Origin: Catonia carolina
Taxonomy: Eukaryota; Arthropoda; Insecta; Hemiptera; Achilidae
Assembly: GCA_035578175.1 (NCBI GenBank)
Contig: JAQMRL010000003.1
Span: 82,967,969 to 83,031,968, forward strand
Reading direction: 5' to 3'
DNA length: 64,000 bases
The notes under the pieces were generated by a model. That model ran no database searches and had not been told where the DNA came from. It saw only the letters and a program-made list of their open reading frames with translations. How positions within the stretch are numbered: the stretch's first letter is position 1; each line of letters starts with the position of its first letter. A program made the translations under genes and the position numbers. Below, piece after piece: positions 33,562 to 44,282 of the stretch.

Positions 33562-33965
33562 TTTTATTCTATTGTACACGATAGAAATTTTTGTATTGTT
33601 CGATAATTTCACTCCCTTTTTAGTGTAAGAGAGTATTGAGATAGTCCAAAATTTTCGATTTTCAGATTTCAACAGATCTTTGCGTTTCATGACCCCAATG
33701 AAGGAAAAGGTTTTTAGGAAAACGACTCAGTCCTGTGAGGAAAAAACTGTCCTACTGAATCGTTAGTCATAAGAAGCAGAGTTGGTAAAGATACTGAAGT
33801 CACGAGATTGCCTTTTGCGTATGGATGGACTGTGAGAAGGGAAGTGAAAATTTGGCAGTGCTGCCAATCTCAACAGTGAGACACTACTCGTACATTTCAC
33901 TACCGTGTAGTTTCTACGATATGCATTTTGTAAGCTGTGGTTTATTCCGAGAAAATGTTCTCTTC
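33562..33965. other. Rep1-related or unclassified stretch
   Basis: Around 33635-33720 the order tattg, tttcgattttcagattt, tttgcgtttcatgacccc loosely parallels the Rep1 5' end, so a distant relative is possible. A TTGGCAG-TG-CTGCCAA palindrome lies at 33852-33867. No gene. Confidence 0.3.
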
Positions 33966-33973
33966 TAAACCTT
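33966..33973. repeat. Rep2 target-site duplication, left
   Basis: TAAACCTT, repeated exactly at 34372-34379 beyond the far end of Rep2 copy h. Confidence 0.85.
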
Positions 33974-34371
33974 GTTGTTGTTTAGGTCATCAGCCAAAAA
34001 GCTGGTTTGAACCTGTAGAGGTTTTACTAAGTAAAATGAGGAGTGAGGTGGTTTACCATTGCCTTCCACACTGGATGGAAAAATTTGCTTATCAGCATGC
34101 CGAGCCCTCTGAAAAGCACATACTTTCCACTCTGCAAATGACACCTTCACTTCATTCACCACAGGGTCCGGCTGTATAATGAAATTCATTACTTTCAGAG
34201 GAGATAACTCTGATTAGTGTCTTTTACACCTCTACCTCTTCTGTTCTTAAATGATTCAGTCATTTCATTGGCTGACCATGTGATAAGAAACAGAACTATT
34301 TATTTTAGCCCTGCAACGAACAGATTGAGAGTAATTAATTTGACTCTCCATCTGTCTGTTATGGGCAGCCT
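33974..34371 (-). mobile_element. Rep2 copy h (full length, with duplication)
   Basis: A 398-bp minus-strand copy between exact 8-bp duplications. It fixes the family ends: 3' end ...gacctaaacaacaac and 5' start aggctgcccataacagac. It includes the conserved ggttcaaacc word and a short stem (aGCttttTGGCt region) next to the 3' end. Confidence 0.93.
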
Positions 34372-34469
34372 TAAACCTTATAAGAAATAAATATGATCTA
34401 TAATATTTCCTATAGCTTAATTACATGACTAGAAATGTTTGATTTACTGTAATTACCAGCTACCTTAAT

Positions 34470-34835
34470 CCATTGGAACAAAATTTTCTACGAATGAACC
34501 GCCTTCTTTACTATCGCTGTCACCAGTGTCTTCATTATCAGTCTCACTAGTATCTACCTAACCGTTTTCTTTTTTTACCAGGTTTCAACAAAACTGTTGA
34601 AGAATAACTTCTTCACGTCTTTAATTTCCTTTTTTCATTTTTCGAATTGTGGAAAGAGAAACATTACAGTAGTTAGTCACTCGCTCATGGCTTTTGTTAA
34701 GAGGCAGGGAAATGCAATTTTGTTTAGCTTTCAACTTCACACCATTTTATTACACTGCATTGGATTTCGTTCAGCACTATGAATACTCTGCCCACGTTTT
34801 CGAGAAACTAACATTTCTGTTTACGGTAACAAACA
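34470..34835 (-). pseudogene. Tc1-like transposase relic (internally deleted)
   Basis: Minus-strand frames read MLVSRKRGQSIHSAERN, then QNCISLPLNKSHERVTNYCN and VSLSTIRKMKK. This resembles the N-terminal DNA-binding region of a multi-copy insect Tc1-like (DDE_3 type) transposase: R+RG+.V.S..R, then R......GVS..T+..I+KE. It is followed closely by an acidic end (ETDNEDTGDSDSKEGGSFVE, then NFVPMD and a stop). The catalytic core is absent, so this is a deletion derivative. Identification is by pattern memory, and terminal repeats were not found. Confidence 0.5.
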
Positions 34836-34937
34836 ATTATATTCGTACAGTTAGCCTACAAAAGGTTCCGCGATATACTGTATTTGCTCTGGGTATAGTA
34901 TAAGTTTTTGTGTTTATTGTACTGAAATTAAAGCAGT

Positions 34938-34950
34938 CGCGCATGCGCAC
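34938..34950. promoter_or_regulatory. NRF-1-like word upstream of Tc1-like relic
   Basis: cgcgcatgcgcac contains the palindromic GCGCATGCGC core, about 120 bp upstream of the relic's presumed start on the minus strand. A sequence match only. Confidence 0.3.
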
Positions 34951-35115
34951 TGATGCTTTTCCACCTTTACCTCACGATGCAAAGACAAAAACGTGACTCA
35001 AGTAACTATACTACTTTAATATCTACAATTGGCCTACACTGACTAAATGCAATTATATTTTAATGAATATTTTTAACATATAAATAAAAGTAAACCGCTT
35101 ATTAATTAAATAAAT

Positions 35116-35312
35116 CCCGACCGCATTGGCGTAGTTGGTAACGTGCTCGCCTCTCATCACGCGGTCTTGTGTTCGAATCCCACTCAGGCACGGCATATTT
35201 TCATACGTTACAAAAAATAAATCATTTTATCCTTCACATATACAACCCAACGTCGTCGCTAATGACCACTGTAGTTGATGCGACGTTAAATAAACAAAAA
35301 AAAATAAAGGTA
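35116..35312 (+). mobile_element. SINE-A head with variant tail
   Basis: The tRNA-like head (gcattggcgtagttggtaac, then tgttcgaatcccactc) and the tttcatacgttacaaa block match the SINE-A copies at 24.8 and 46.7 kb. The tail (cgtcgtcgctaatgaccact, then gatgcgacgttaaataaac) is closer to the SINE-B tail. It ends in a run of nine A. The target-site duplication is not clear. Confidence 0.88.
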
Positions 35313-36369
35313 AACATCATAGTTATAAAAACAGTGAGGAAACATTGTGAGAACTGAGTTTGTGATTCTTTAAACATTCAAAAAAATGTAATCAATATTA
35401 TTTTTAAAAATTAAAATATGTAAACGTTAGTTTAGAACTGATTAGTAACATAATATTGCATTCATGATTCCTTAAATATTATCCCAATTTATTACGTGAA
35501 CGAAGTAATTTGTAAAAAAACTAACAAAATTTTGTCGTGAATCATATCTGCGATTTTTCTTACGGAATTTAAAACAAAATATTTGAACTTAAAGGATGAA
35601 AAGTAATAAATGTTATAGTGTACAGTGCATATTGCAGTAATAAGTTAAAACAAAGTCCCCAGAACATAACGGTGCATTAAATGAACCAGTAATGAGGGTA
35701 TTAGCATAGCTCTGTATTACACATAAACACATTATGGTGTTGTGTACACCAGTGTAGCCATTTTGAATCCATAGGATAGCATAAGTTAGTGCATGGAATA
35801 ACTTGACACTATTTCTATCAAAGGTAGGCTATTTTACAGATGATGATAGTGTACTGTGGTTAGCTGCAACAGCTAAGCTAGCCGTTAACATATTGCTCAA
35901 CCAAGACGTAATAAATTTAATGCTACCTTGTTCACTCCAACTTGCTCCTTACTCCATATCTAGTACCTACTCTATTAATAATAGTTGTGCAATAAATTTT
36001 TACATTAACTTGTTTTAACGCCGTTTTTATTAACGCAAGGGGCCGTATAACATATTTGCTAGATATATTTTAAACGAGGTTCAATTTCTCTATTTCCATC
36101 TACTCCACTAATTTTTAGTAACAAACTGTATTTCCCCCGTTTATTTATTGCTGACAGGAGAATATGTTACATCCTACATTCCACAATTTGTTGGAGTAAA
36201 TATGTACAGTACTTTAAATGAAATAATTCCGAGATATTAAGATCTAAAGATAACTATCACAATATAAAATAAATTATCATAATTTCAATACCCGAATGCT
36301 TTACTTAATTATTTCTCCCTAAAGGAAAACCATTGCATGTAATTATTTAAAAAAGCAAGCCATGCAATT
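35313..36369. other. AT-rich stretch, nothing recognised
   Basis: No gene or repeat partner seen. Confidence 0.4.
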
Positions 36370-36890
36370 ATTTAGGTTGTAACATCGGGACGTAAAGAAG
36401 AAAGTTGGCAAATTACAAGCAGTGTGCGACAATATTAGGAGAACCCTACCCTATGCAGGAAAACAAGAAAAGAAACCCAGATAAAGTTTTACAAGGTGAT
36501 GGTTGCCTTAGTCCTACTCTATGGAAGTGAGTCGTGGATTAGTACCAAACAACAGGAAAGTAGAGTACAGGCGGCAGAGATGCATTTCTTGCGAAGAACA
36601 AAGGGTTACAGTCATAGGTACCTATTAAGAAATGAAGACATAACAACGGAACTGGATGTTTAAAACCTGAGTGGGAAGATTGCAGAATATTGTAATCGAT
36701 GGATGGGAGCATGTAGAGAGAACGCCTGAGGGAAGGATCACCCTCAGTGTTTTGCTGTACAGAAAGGTGGGGAGGAGAGATGTTGGGAGGCCACGCAAAA
36801 GATGACAATAATTCAGTAGTTTGTCGCTGTTGTGAGTCGGAACAGGTGGAAGCCTAATCCTTGATTGTGATAAAAAGATAAAATAAAGAG
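36370..36890 (+). pseudogene. LINE ORF2 3' remnant
   Basis: Plus-strand frames, broken by several shifts and stops, give KLQAVCDNIRRTL and VALVLLYGSESW. They continue with QAAEMHFLRRTKGYSHRY, VERTPEGRITLSVLLYRKVG and RRDVGRPRKR. This is the conserved region between the RT domain and the 3' end of insect LINEs (LLYGSE.W, EM.FLRR..G..R, GRPR+RW), with a GTGG.LI-like end near 36840. It is inactive. Confidence 0.85.
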
Positions 36891-38478
36891 AAGCCATGAT
36901 TTTTCTCTGGGAGAAAGAAACAGTTGAAGTATCTAGCTTAGTAGATAAACTAAGTATTAAATAAGCATAAACATAGTTCGACATTAGTCTAGAAATTGTA
37001 AATGTAATAGGTTGTTTATTTGTGTATAGGTTGCCTTCATTGTTCTGAAATTGTTTTTTGTATGGGGTGGAGTGTATTGAACAGGGACAGTGAATTACGA
37101 CGAGTGAGATGTTTTGAGAATGAATTCCAAAAATTTGAATGTAGTAGAAAAGTTTGTTTTTACTTTGATTCCTTCTGGAAAGTGCCAGAATAGCGGCAAA
37201 AGGTCTTGAATGTTTGGAAAACTATTAGATTGCAAGTGTGTAAAAGTTAGCACCTTTGTAATGAGCAATTAACACCTGAATAATTAATGAACAGTGTCGG
37301 GACGATGCATATATAAAACTTAAGCACCAACATGACTAACTATAGATCACTCTTTTTAAGAACCAAACCGAGAAGCTATCGACAAATAACCACCCGCACC
37401 TACTTACACTATTTATTTCGTTCAGAACCGGTCCCGTAAACGTTTCGAACCGCCCGATAAAACTTTCCATTCACTATTCAAGTAACAACTAACTCACTAA
37501 AGAGGAGCTAATTTTTTTATACCTTAGGTTTAATAGTTTCCCAACAATCAAGGTCCTTCTAACAATGTCGCCGCTTCACCAGAACGTAGTAGTAGGAATA
37601 AAAATTAAAACAAACGTTTCTACTTGTTTCGATTTCTGAAAATACCAATTCAAAACGTTTCATTCGTCGCAATTCATTATCCTTGTTCAATACACGCAGC
37701 ACTTTATAAAATACAGGATTTCTTACAATGAATAATTTACTCCTTTAGGCATTTCTAGAATATCACTATAATATGTTACATTGTTTAATGTACCAACTAT
37801 TGTACACAACGTATAGTACAATGCAGTCAGATATCAGGTGCGGTACAGTACTGCGTTCATGCCGTACAGGATGACTTCATCTTTTATCTTTCCTTTTTTA
37901 AAAATTTAAAAAATGTATTTACGGGACAGATATCCAAAAAATAAAGTCGCATGCGATTTCTACAAAATTTCCATAAATCAAAGAGATCGTTCCATTTTTT
38001 AAAGAAAAATCGATTTTTTTGTACTTTTTCTCACAACACGTATTCAATCTCGCAACTAGGAACTTTATGTCGTATTGCACAGCTGAAAGTGCAGAAAAAT
38101 AAGGTATTTTGCCTCCCCACTGGGCAACAAAACTCAAAAAAATTTACAAACCAGAATTTTAATATAATTAATTTCAATAGAAGCCGTGAAATGATTGAGG
38201 GATTTTAGTCCACTATAAATTTGTACCCTTTGAGAATGAATGAACGGTATTTCGACAATAAAACACAAATATTTTCTTCAGAAATATTTTATAAAGAAAC
38301 AGTTAATACCAACTTTTATAACCAATTAACTACAGTTAAATTTATATTACCATAGTTAATTTATTGTTATTATTCTAATAACAATAATTCTAATGCTAAT
38401 TCAATTAATAATGTCTTTGAGATTTTAATACATTCTAGTGGAAAATGGGTCAAGTGATCTTCACAGGTTTTTCCACTT
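36891..38478. other. No recognised gene
   Basis: A TATA-like atatataaaa occurs at about 37309-37318 with no supported gene after it. The minus frame 37919-38137 covers a stretch (gtgcaatacgacataaagtt, then aatcgcatgcgac) that resembles non-coding insect repeats, but no second copy is in the window. Confidence 0.3.
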
Positions 38479-39283
38479 CAGCATCGGTTCTCAACCTGGG
38501 GTACGCGGATCCCTAGCTTTGTAATGGGCCCCTAGGGGGCTCGTGGAAAGAAAATGTGTAATGGACGGATTAGCAAAACGAATAACTTTTAACTAACTCA
38601 AAAATCACCCTCACGAGTGAACATTTTTAAAAAGTAGATTTAAAATCCTTTTCTGAAGAGAATTTTCAATTAACGCTGTTGGACGTTGCACAAAAAGAAA
38701 TTCTGATTGGAATTTCTAATGATAGGGCATTGAAATCAGCTTTCAGGAAAAAACCTTTTATTAACTTTTGGTTGGCTCTCAACAGTAAATATGAACATCT
38801 GTCTGACCTGGCAATGAAGGTTTTGTTTTCCCATCCACTGTATTGGTGGAAACAGCTTTTTCATCCTATGCTTTCATAAAAAAAACAAACACAGAAAAAA
38901 GTTGGGGGCTGCTCCAGATGAGACTGTACTGGGCTTTTTTTGAGCCCAACTTCAAAAAACTGTGTGCAGTGAAGCAGAACAGGACTACCATAATGTTCAA
39001 GTAAAAGAAGTGACGAAGTGTTTATATTTTTTCAAAAATTAATTTTTTATACAAATAAAAAACTTATGTTGAATTTTAAAACATTTTTAGAAAAATATGT
39101 TTTTTTAAGATTGTAGTGGTAAAACTTTATCACAAAATATAGTACTCATATTAATTTGCTTTCATTGTAACACCAAATTTGATGTTGTATTTCTGCCTCT
39201 GGACTAGAATCTAATCCAGGGGTACAATTTATGAAAATAATTTAGTAAGGGGTGCCCAACTGAAAAAAGGTTGAGATTCACTG
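38479..39283 (+). mobile_element. hAT element remnant
   Basis: Ends resemble hAT terminal repeats. The left end is CAGCATCGG followed by TTCTCAACCTGGGGTACGCG; the right end, read back from 39283, is CAGTGAATCTCAACCTTTTT. Sequences inside each end (gggcccctagggggc; ggggtgcccaact) also mirror the gggg.gcgc type subterminal blocks. No 8-bp duplication is recognised (ttccactt versus cacaacag), so the ends may be eroded. At about 805 bp it is a deletion derivative. Confidence 0.75.
38655..39005 (+). pseudogene. hAT transposase C-terminal (dimerisation) remnant
   Basis: The frame to 38879 reads PFINFWLALNSKYEHLSDLA and MKVLFSHPLYWWKQLFHPML. After a frameshift in the A-run at 38878, other frames continue as IKKTNTEKSWGLLQMRLYWA and NFKKLCAVKQ. 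This matches the hAT C-terminal dimerisation region of ZBED5-like transposases (FW......YP.LS..A.+.LL.F...Y.CE.GFS....+K...R.+L). The Cys-Glu and GFS signature is changed to WWKQLFH. Catalytic and BED-finger parts are missing. Confidence 0.75.
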
Positions 39284-39482
39284 CACAACAGGACGAAGTT
39301 AAACCGTGCATAGTTTTTTCCACTAATATTTCCTTAAAGGTTAGAAATAGAGACATTTACACAACTAAAACTTCACTTAAAACTTTCTTTTTTCACAATA
39401 CCTAAGTATTTGAAAAAATACATGGTACCTTGCACCATCATAAATAGGCATTATATGTAGGGGAAGGGAGACATAAATATAG

Positions 39483-39847
39483 AATAGGGTCTTATTATGG
39501 AACACTAGTGTTTTTTCCAGACAGAACATTGGAAATTCTGATCTTCTTGCATCATTGGTTATACCGACAGAAACAACTACAGATTCAAACAGACCAAATA
39601 CAGCGTGTTTTATCAAGGTGATTATAATGAAGATAAAAAAGGTGAAAAGTGGATTCAATGCTCGAAGTGTAATAATTGATATCATGAACAATGGAATAGT
39701 GCTGAAAGGTTGTATTTCGTCTGCGATTACTGTAAATAAACTGATTGGACTAATAATTTGGTGCTTTAAAAACTATGTAGACAAATTATGTATCTATTCC
39801 AAGTATTCTAAATTATAACCCTATGTATTCCGTATTAAGATCCTATT
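39483..39847 (+). mobile_element. Short pogo/jerky-like remnant
   Basis: Inverted ends aatagggtcttattatggaa (39483) and, read back from 39847, aataggatcttaatacggaa agree over about 23 positions with four differences. They enclose the zinc-finger-like tail listed separately. Total length is about 365 bp, so it is a deletion derivative. The target-site duplication is unclear. Confidence 0.6.
39605..39735 (+). pseudogene. PHD-like zinc-finger tail of a pogo-type transposase
   Basis: The frame reads YQGDYNEDKKGEKWIQCSKC, then NN, a stop, YHEQWNSAERLYFVCDYCK and a stop. The spacing C..C.....HEQ(C).....F.C..C and the GE.WIQC..C..W.HE block match the PHD-type C-terminal finger of several insect pogo/jerky-like transposases. 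The Trp before Tyr-His is a stop codon here and the following Cys is Trp, so the finger is destroyed. Confidence 0.65.
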
Positions 39848-40138
39848 TTGTGAATTGTAAAAATCATATCGCTAAAAAAGAATTTAAAAAAAAAATTTAT
39901 AATTGTAAATTTAAGATTTTGTATTTCCTAGTTGCAAAATAAACTATTTCTACTATTGATATAAAATTCAAGTAATTCCAAAAAAGTCATAGATACCCAG
40001 AAAAATCAAAAAATGAAAATAGTATTCCATATTTGGTTCCTCTCCTTTATATGTAATCATTGCTGATGAGTACGGACTTATATCAGTTTTTGTTATATTA
40101 TTTACATTTTAAAATTTTCTTTCTAAATCGATGTTATA

Positions 40139-41498
40139 TAGGGTGATTCAAAAAGAGCGCCGGTTTTGATATATCAAATTAAGAGATTCATTTTATTGAA
40201 AAACTGAAAATAAATACATCAACAAGTTCATCTTACCTTCCGATTTCATGTATGAAAAATGATGTCATGCATGTGTCCTCCTCTACTGCGCTGGCACGCA
40301 TCAACTCTGTCCATGAAATTGGATATTACTGCACGACAAGTTTCGACTTCCATTTGCCCGATAATCCGTCGAATTTCCTCCTTCAAGTCATTGATGTTTC
40401 GGGGTTTATTGGCATACACCAATGACTTCAGATGACCCCAAAGATGAAAGTCACAAGGCGTCAAGTCACACGACCTTGGTGGCCATTGATGGTCGGAATT
40501 ACGAGAAATGATGCGATCCTGGAACCGTTCACGGAGCAACAACATTGTTTCTCGTGCAGCGTGACAGGTGGCACCATCCTGCTGAAACCACAACTCGTCA
40601 ATGTCCATTCCATCCAAATGACGCCACAAAAACTCCCTAATCATCGTACGGTATCGGTCTCCATTTACTGTCACGGCTTGTCCATCTTGATTTTCAAAAA
40701 AGTAAGGGCCGATGACACCGCCCGACCAAAAGCCGCACCAAACTGTCACTCGCTGTGCATACATTTCCCTTTCATTAACCACGCGAGGGTTTTCTAAACC
40801 CCACATACGGCAGTTCTGTTTATTAACAAAACCGTTTAAGTGGAAGTGCGCCTCATCACTGAAAATGATTTTGTTTGCGAAGGTGTCATCATCCTGCCGT
40901 TTTCTCAATACCCAGTCAACAAACTGTCGTCTCTTCTGGTGGTCTGCCACTTTCAAATGTTGCGTCAACTGAATTTTATACGGGTGATATTGGAGATCGT
41001 ACCGAAGAATTCTCCGTACAGAAGAACATCGTAAACCCAATTGTTGAGAACGGCGACGTATTGATTTTGCTGGGCTAACAGCCACACTGTCACGAACCAA
41101 CGCAACGTTCTGCTTAGTTCGGCCAGAACGACGACGTCCAGAACTTTTAAGGTCGACTGTTAAACCCGTCTCAAAAAACTTTTTCATGAGCCTGCGAACT
41201 GTTGATTCATTCGGTGCTTCATTACGTCCTAGAGTACCGCGAAGTCGCCTGACAGTAGCCGCATAACTCTCTCCACTCTGGTAAAATGTTTTGACGATTA
41301 ACACTCGTTGTGCAATAGTAAACTTCTCCGTGGTTAGACACAGACTGCGAGAGTACTACACTGCGAACAAGAGAAACTACAACTGAATCGTCAATCGGAA
41401 TGTTCTCCGAAATAGAAATGAGGTCTAGCAATGTTGCCAACCGATAAACAAAAATTTACCAGCCGTTTAAAAACCGGCGCTCTTTTTGAATCACCCGT
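40139..41498 (-). mobile_element. DD41D mariner (rosa-like), nearly intact
   Basis: A 1360-bp element. Terminal inverted repeats share GGGTGATTCAAAAAGAGCGC, followed by CGGTTTT, over 27 bp (40141-40167 and 41470-41496). TA flanks lie at 40137-40138 and 41499-41500. The outermost two bases are TA on the left but AC (complement of GT) on the right, so the left tip is altered or the duplication should be read two bases further in. It contains one long minus-strand transposase frame. Confidence 0.95.
40246..41331 (-). CDS. Mariner-superfamily DD41D transposase
   Basis: It binds the element's terminal repeats and carries out cut-and-paste transposition in the nucleus. Numbered from the GTG at 41302-41304 it has 352 codons. 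A first helix-turn-helix spans about 1-50 (VRRLMKKFFETG), a GRRRSGRT hinge lies at 56-63, and a second helix-turn-helix spans about 75-115. The catalytic Asp residues are 150 (FSDEAHFH), 243 (WFQQDGATCH) and 285 (LTPCDFHLWG), with 92 and 41 residues between them, the DD41D spacing of rosa-like elements. The open frame extends nine codons upstream to TEKFTIAQR, where relatives begin MEKFT. The expected ATG is ACG at 41329-41331, a single-base change. No other stop or frameshift is seen. Without an ATG before Met40, normal translation is doubtful. Confidence 0.9.
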   Translation of the reverse strand, partial: TEKFTIAQRVLIVKTFYQSGESYAATVRRLRGTLGRNEAPNESTVRRLMKKFFETGLTVDLKSSGRRRSGRTKQNVALVRDSVAVSPAKSIRRRSQQLGLRCSSVRRILRYDLQYHPYKIQLTQHLKVADHQKRRQFVDWVLRKRQDDDTFANKIIFSDEAHFHLNGFVNKQNCRMWGLENPRVVNEREMYAQRVTVWCGFWSGGVIGPYFFENQDGQAVTVNGDRYRTMIREFLWRHLDGMDIDELWFQQDGATCHAARETMLLLRERFQDRIISRNSDHQWPPRSCDLTPCDFHLWGHLKSLVYANKPRNINDLKEEIRRIIGQMEVETCRAVISNFMDRVDACQRSRGGHMHDIIFHT

Positions 41499-41500
41499 TA

Positions 41501-43335
41501 TTTTTATCCGTCAAGCGAATATTTTACAAAGAATTATTACAGTAATCTCAAGATTTATAAATATTATAACGTGAAAATTAACTATTCTGCAATTAATTAA
41601 GTTTTTAAATGAAGTGATTTCTAAATGTGCTATTTTTAGCTTATTTGAGCGTTCCAGACGTAAAGTGAAATCACTTTTTTTTTCTATTAAAATCAACAAT
41701 CTTTTTACCAATCATATATATTTTACCTTAATTAATCTTTTTGAATACAAAAGTGTTAATGTAAATATTTAAAAACATATAAATTAATTCTTAAACTTAA
41801 CTCTGAATACAAATTAAAATAATTTGAACAAAATATTTAAATATATTTGCAAGTACATTGCAAGAGCTGTATTGTTACAATTTTTATAATTCGTAACGTT
41901 TTAGACTGGAATCTCTTAATAATTCTGATGTTCTTACTGGGTTCTCACTAAAGTTGAATGCCGTATTATTGTACCACAATGGCTTCTACATTACTTTGTA
42001 CACAAACACTTTTTTTCCAGCGGGAACTGTAGAATAAACCAGCATATGCTACTGTTATTCGTCTCCAGTGTATGGTGTACATCATGCTGTCTGAACACTT
42101 ATGTAATTCACTTTTGAGTAATTTAATTACCATAATTAGGTTTTCATAAATATTATTATTTTTATTAATATTATTAACCTGTTTGTAATTAATCAAATGT
42201 ATTGTCAAACTGTATGCTTTTACAAGTCATTGCTAATTACCATTTTTAATTACTACCAACGCAATTATCAATTATTACATTATTAATAATTTTGACCCCA
42301 TGGACTTAGTAGCTGTTGTTTTCATTTTGACCTTTTCTTGTTAACTGCTATTTCTTCACCTTTGCTGGCAAAATATTAATTATTATTTATTTTTGCAATT
42401 AACTGTTTCCTAATTATAATAAATTTATTTTTAATATATCTAAATATGCAACTATTTTTACATGTGTTTATTTTAAAATAAATACACGTTCGGATTATGT
42501 ATACTACTTATTTCTTTTGAACTACAGGTCATAAACTTATTTGACGTGTTTCCTTGTATTAAAATTAATGTTAAATTTCAAAAGGTATCTAATTTCTTTA
42601 TTGAAGTCACGAAGGGGCGGAGTGAACAACTAAATAAATTTTAAAATAATGCAGGTTATAAACACATTTTGTTTTTGTAGTTATGTGACCGAAATATTCT
42701 GTACTTTGAAAAACTTTTATTTGTAAGTTTATTAAAAAAATTAATAAGTTCGTGTTTTTCATACATTTGTAAGTTAATTATTTACGTACATTAATATTTA
42801 AACTCTGACAGACTGACTTTTTAATAACTCCCTAATTTCCCAATTCTCTAGGGAGCTGAAATTCAGCATAATTGTCTAGTAGGAGTGGGACAGAAAAACT
42901 AAAACATTCACATTTTGATCATTTGCGCCTACCGTATAACAGGCGTGAGTACACTGTAGAAATACATGTTATTTTTTATAACTTATTGAAAATCTACAGT
43001 TTTGAAAATTGGAATGCCTGTTTTGTTAGTGGAAAATCAAACCACTTATTTATAAGGGATAGAAAAGAAATAACTACATAAAGCAAAAAAAAAAATTTTT
43101 CTGTACCTCCCCAAAGAGCTTATACTATGAAAATTTACCTAATTTACATATTTAAAGGAATTAGGTTTTTTAATTTTGTCCATTTCAGTCTCACGCGATA
43201 TATATCGTGCGTAAACGTGCACTTTAGTGTAGTCACTACACTAAGTTTTAGACGCTTCAGTATTTCTCGCGGAAGGCAGGGAGTACTTCATTGGAATTGG
43301 TTGATACAAACACGATGCGCGAAGTACAATTTTTA
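41501..43335. other. AT-rich stretch, nothing firm
   Basis: No gene. Around 42800-42900 the words gacagactgactttttaata, then actccctaatttcc and gctgaaattcagcataatt resemble common non-coding insect repeats, but no second copy is in the window. Confidence 0.35.
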
Positions 43336-43560
43336 TGTAAAGCATTTTTCTCTACTGAGCCTAGTTAAGCGTGAAAGAGTGATTTTCCGTATTTTCAAAC
43401 TAAACTGCGGTTGATTTTCATTTTACGTCTTTCACTCATGATTAAAATAAGGTTATAATTTTTGAGGTTAGGTTTCTAATGTCTTTATTACGAATGTTAC
43501 GTTTTATTGTTAATTATTTTCATTGGCAAGAGAAATTCGTGTGAGTGTTTCACACCAGAT
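43336..43560 (+). mobile_element. Rep1 copy 9, 3'-end fragment
   Basis: It starts within internal unit 2 (gcatttttctctactgagcc) and runs through ggcaagagaaattcgtgtga to the 3' end cacaccagat at 43560. Confidence 0.82.
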
Positions 43561-43715
43561 ATTTTAATAATAAAACATCCTTTCTATATCCATTTGTCTT
43601 TTATTTATGGCCTATCGGACGTTGAAAGAAAAACAGCCGTCGTATAGACCTATTTATAGTTCTGCGAAGTTTTATTCGGATACCCACAACAGGCCATAAG
43701 TAGGAAGCATTTTAA

Positions 43716-44278
43716 CCCTTTATAGATTTATATTAATAAGGTTGATATTTTAAAGAATAACCTATGCAGTTGAACCCTATCCATTTTATGTTAGGTCCAT
43801 TTTATGGTTCTGTAGGTGTTCTCTGGTAAGTAGGATATCCAAATTTTGAAATTAGTGGGCAGCGATCATTTGCTTCATGAGTTATACGAATGTGGTAAGG
43901 TACCAGCGCTAGCAACCGTGTTGTTTTGTGGTTAATTTTGTTCAGTGCTTAGAAAATTCGAATTTTTCACGAGAAAGCAAGCATTCATGCTAATATAATG
44001 TTAAGTTATTCTACACATTTTTCTGTTATACAGGACTGCAAGTTGTTTTAATAAGCATTCTTACCACTAAACATTATATATGATTCCCATTTCATTAAAC
44101 GTTCCTTGGTAAGTATATATTTTTTTTATTTTGTTGGTAAGTATACTTACGAGGGGTTAACATAAAAAAAAGAAATATCTTGTTGTTCTGGCACTAGAAA
44201 TATATTATTCAAGTCCCTGTAAAACAAAATTTAACATTTTACATGTATATTTTTCTCCGTAGTACTGCCCTATAGAGG
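43716..44278. mobile_element. piggyBac-like MITE
   Basis: A 563-bp interval begins CCCTTTATAG and ends CTATAGAGGG, inverted ends of 10 bp with one mismatch. It is flanked on both sides by TTAA (43712-43715 and 44279-44282), the obligatory piggyBac target. A second ggggttaa word at about 44155 near the right end could be a subterminal repeat. No transposase frame is present. Confidence 0.65.
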
Positions 44279-44282
44279 GTTA

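Noticed and set aside
37309..37318. TATA-box promoter
   Set aside because: A single TATA-like word in AT-rich DNA without a downstream gene.
40432..41078. Plus-strand open frames of 64-121 codons
   Set aside because: They are shadows of the minus-strand DD41D transposase.
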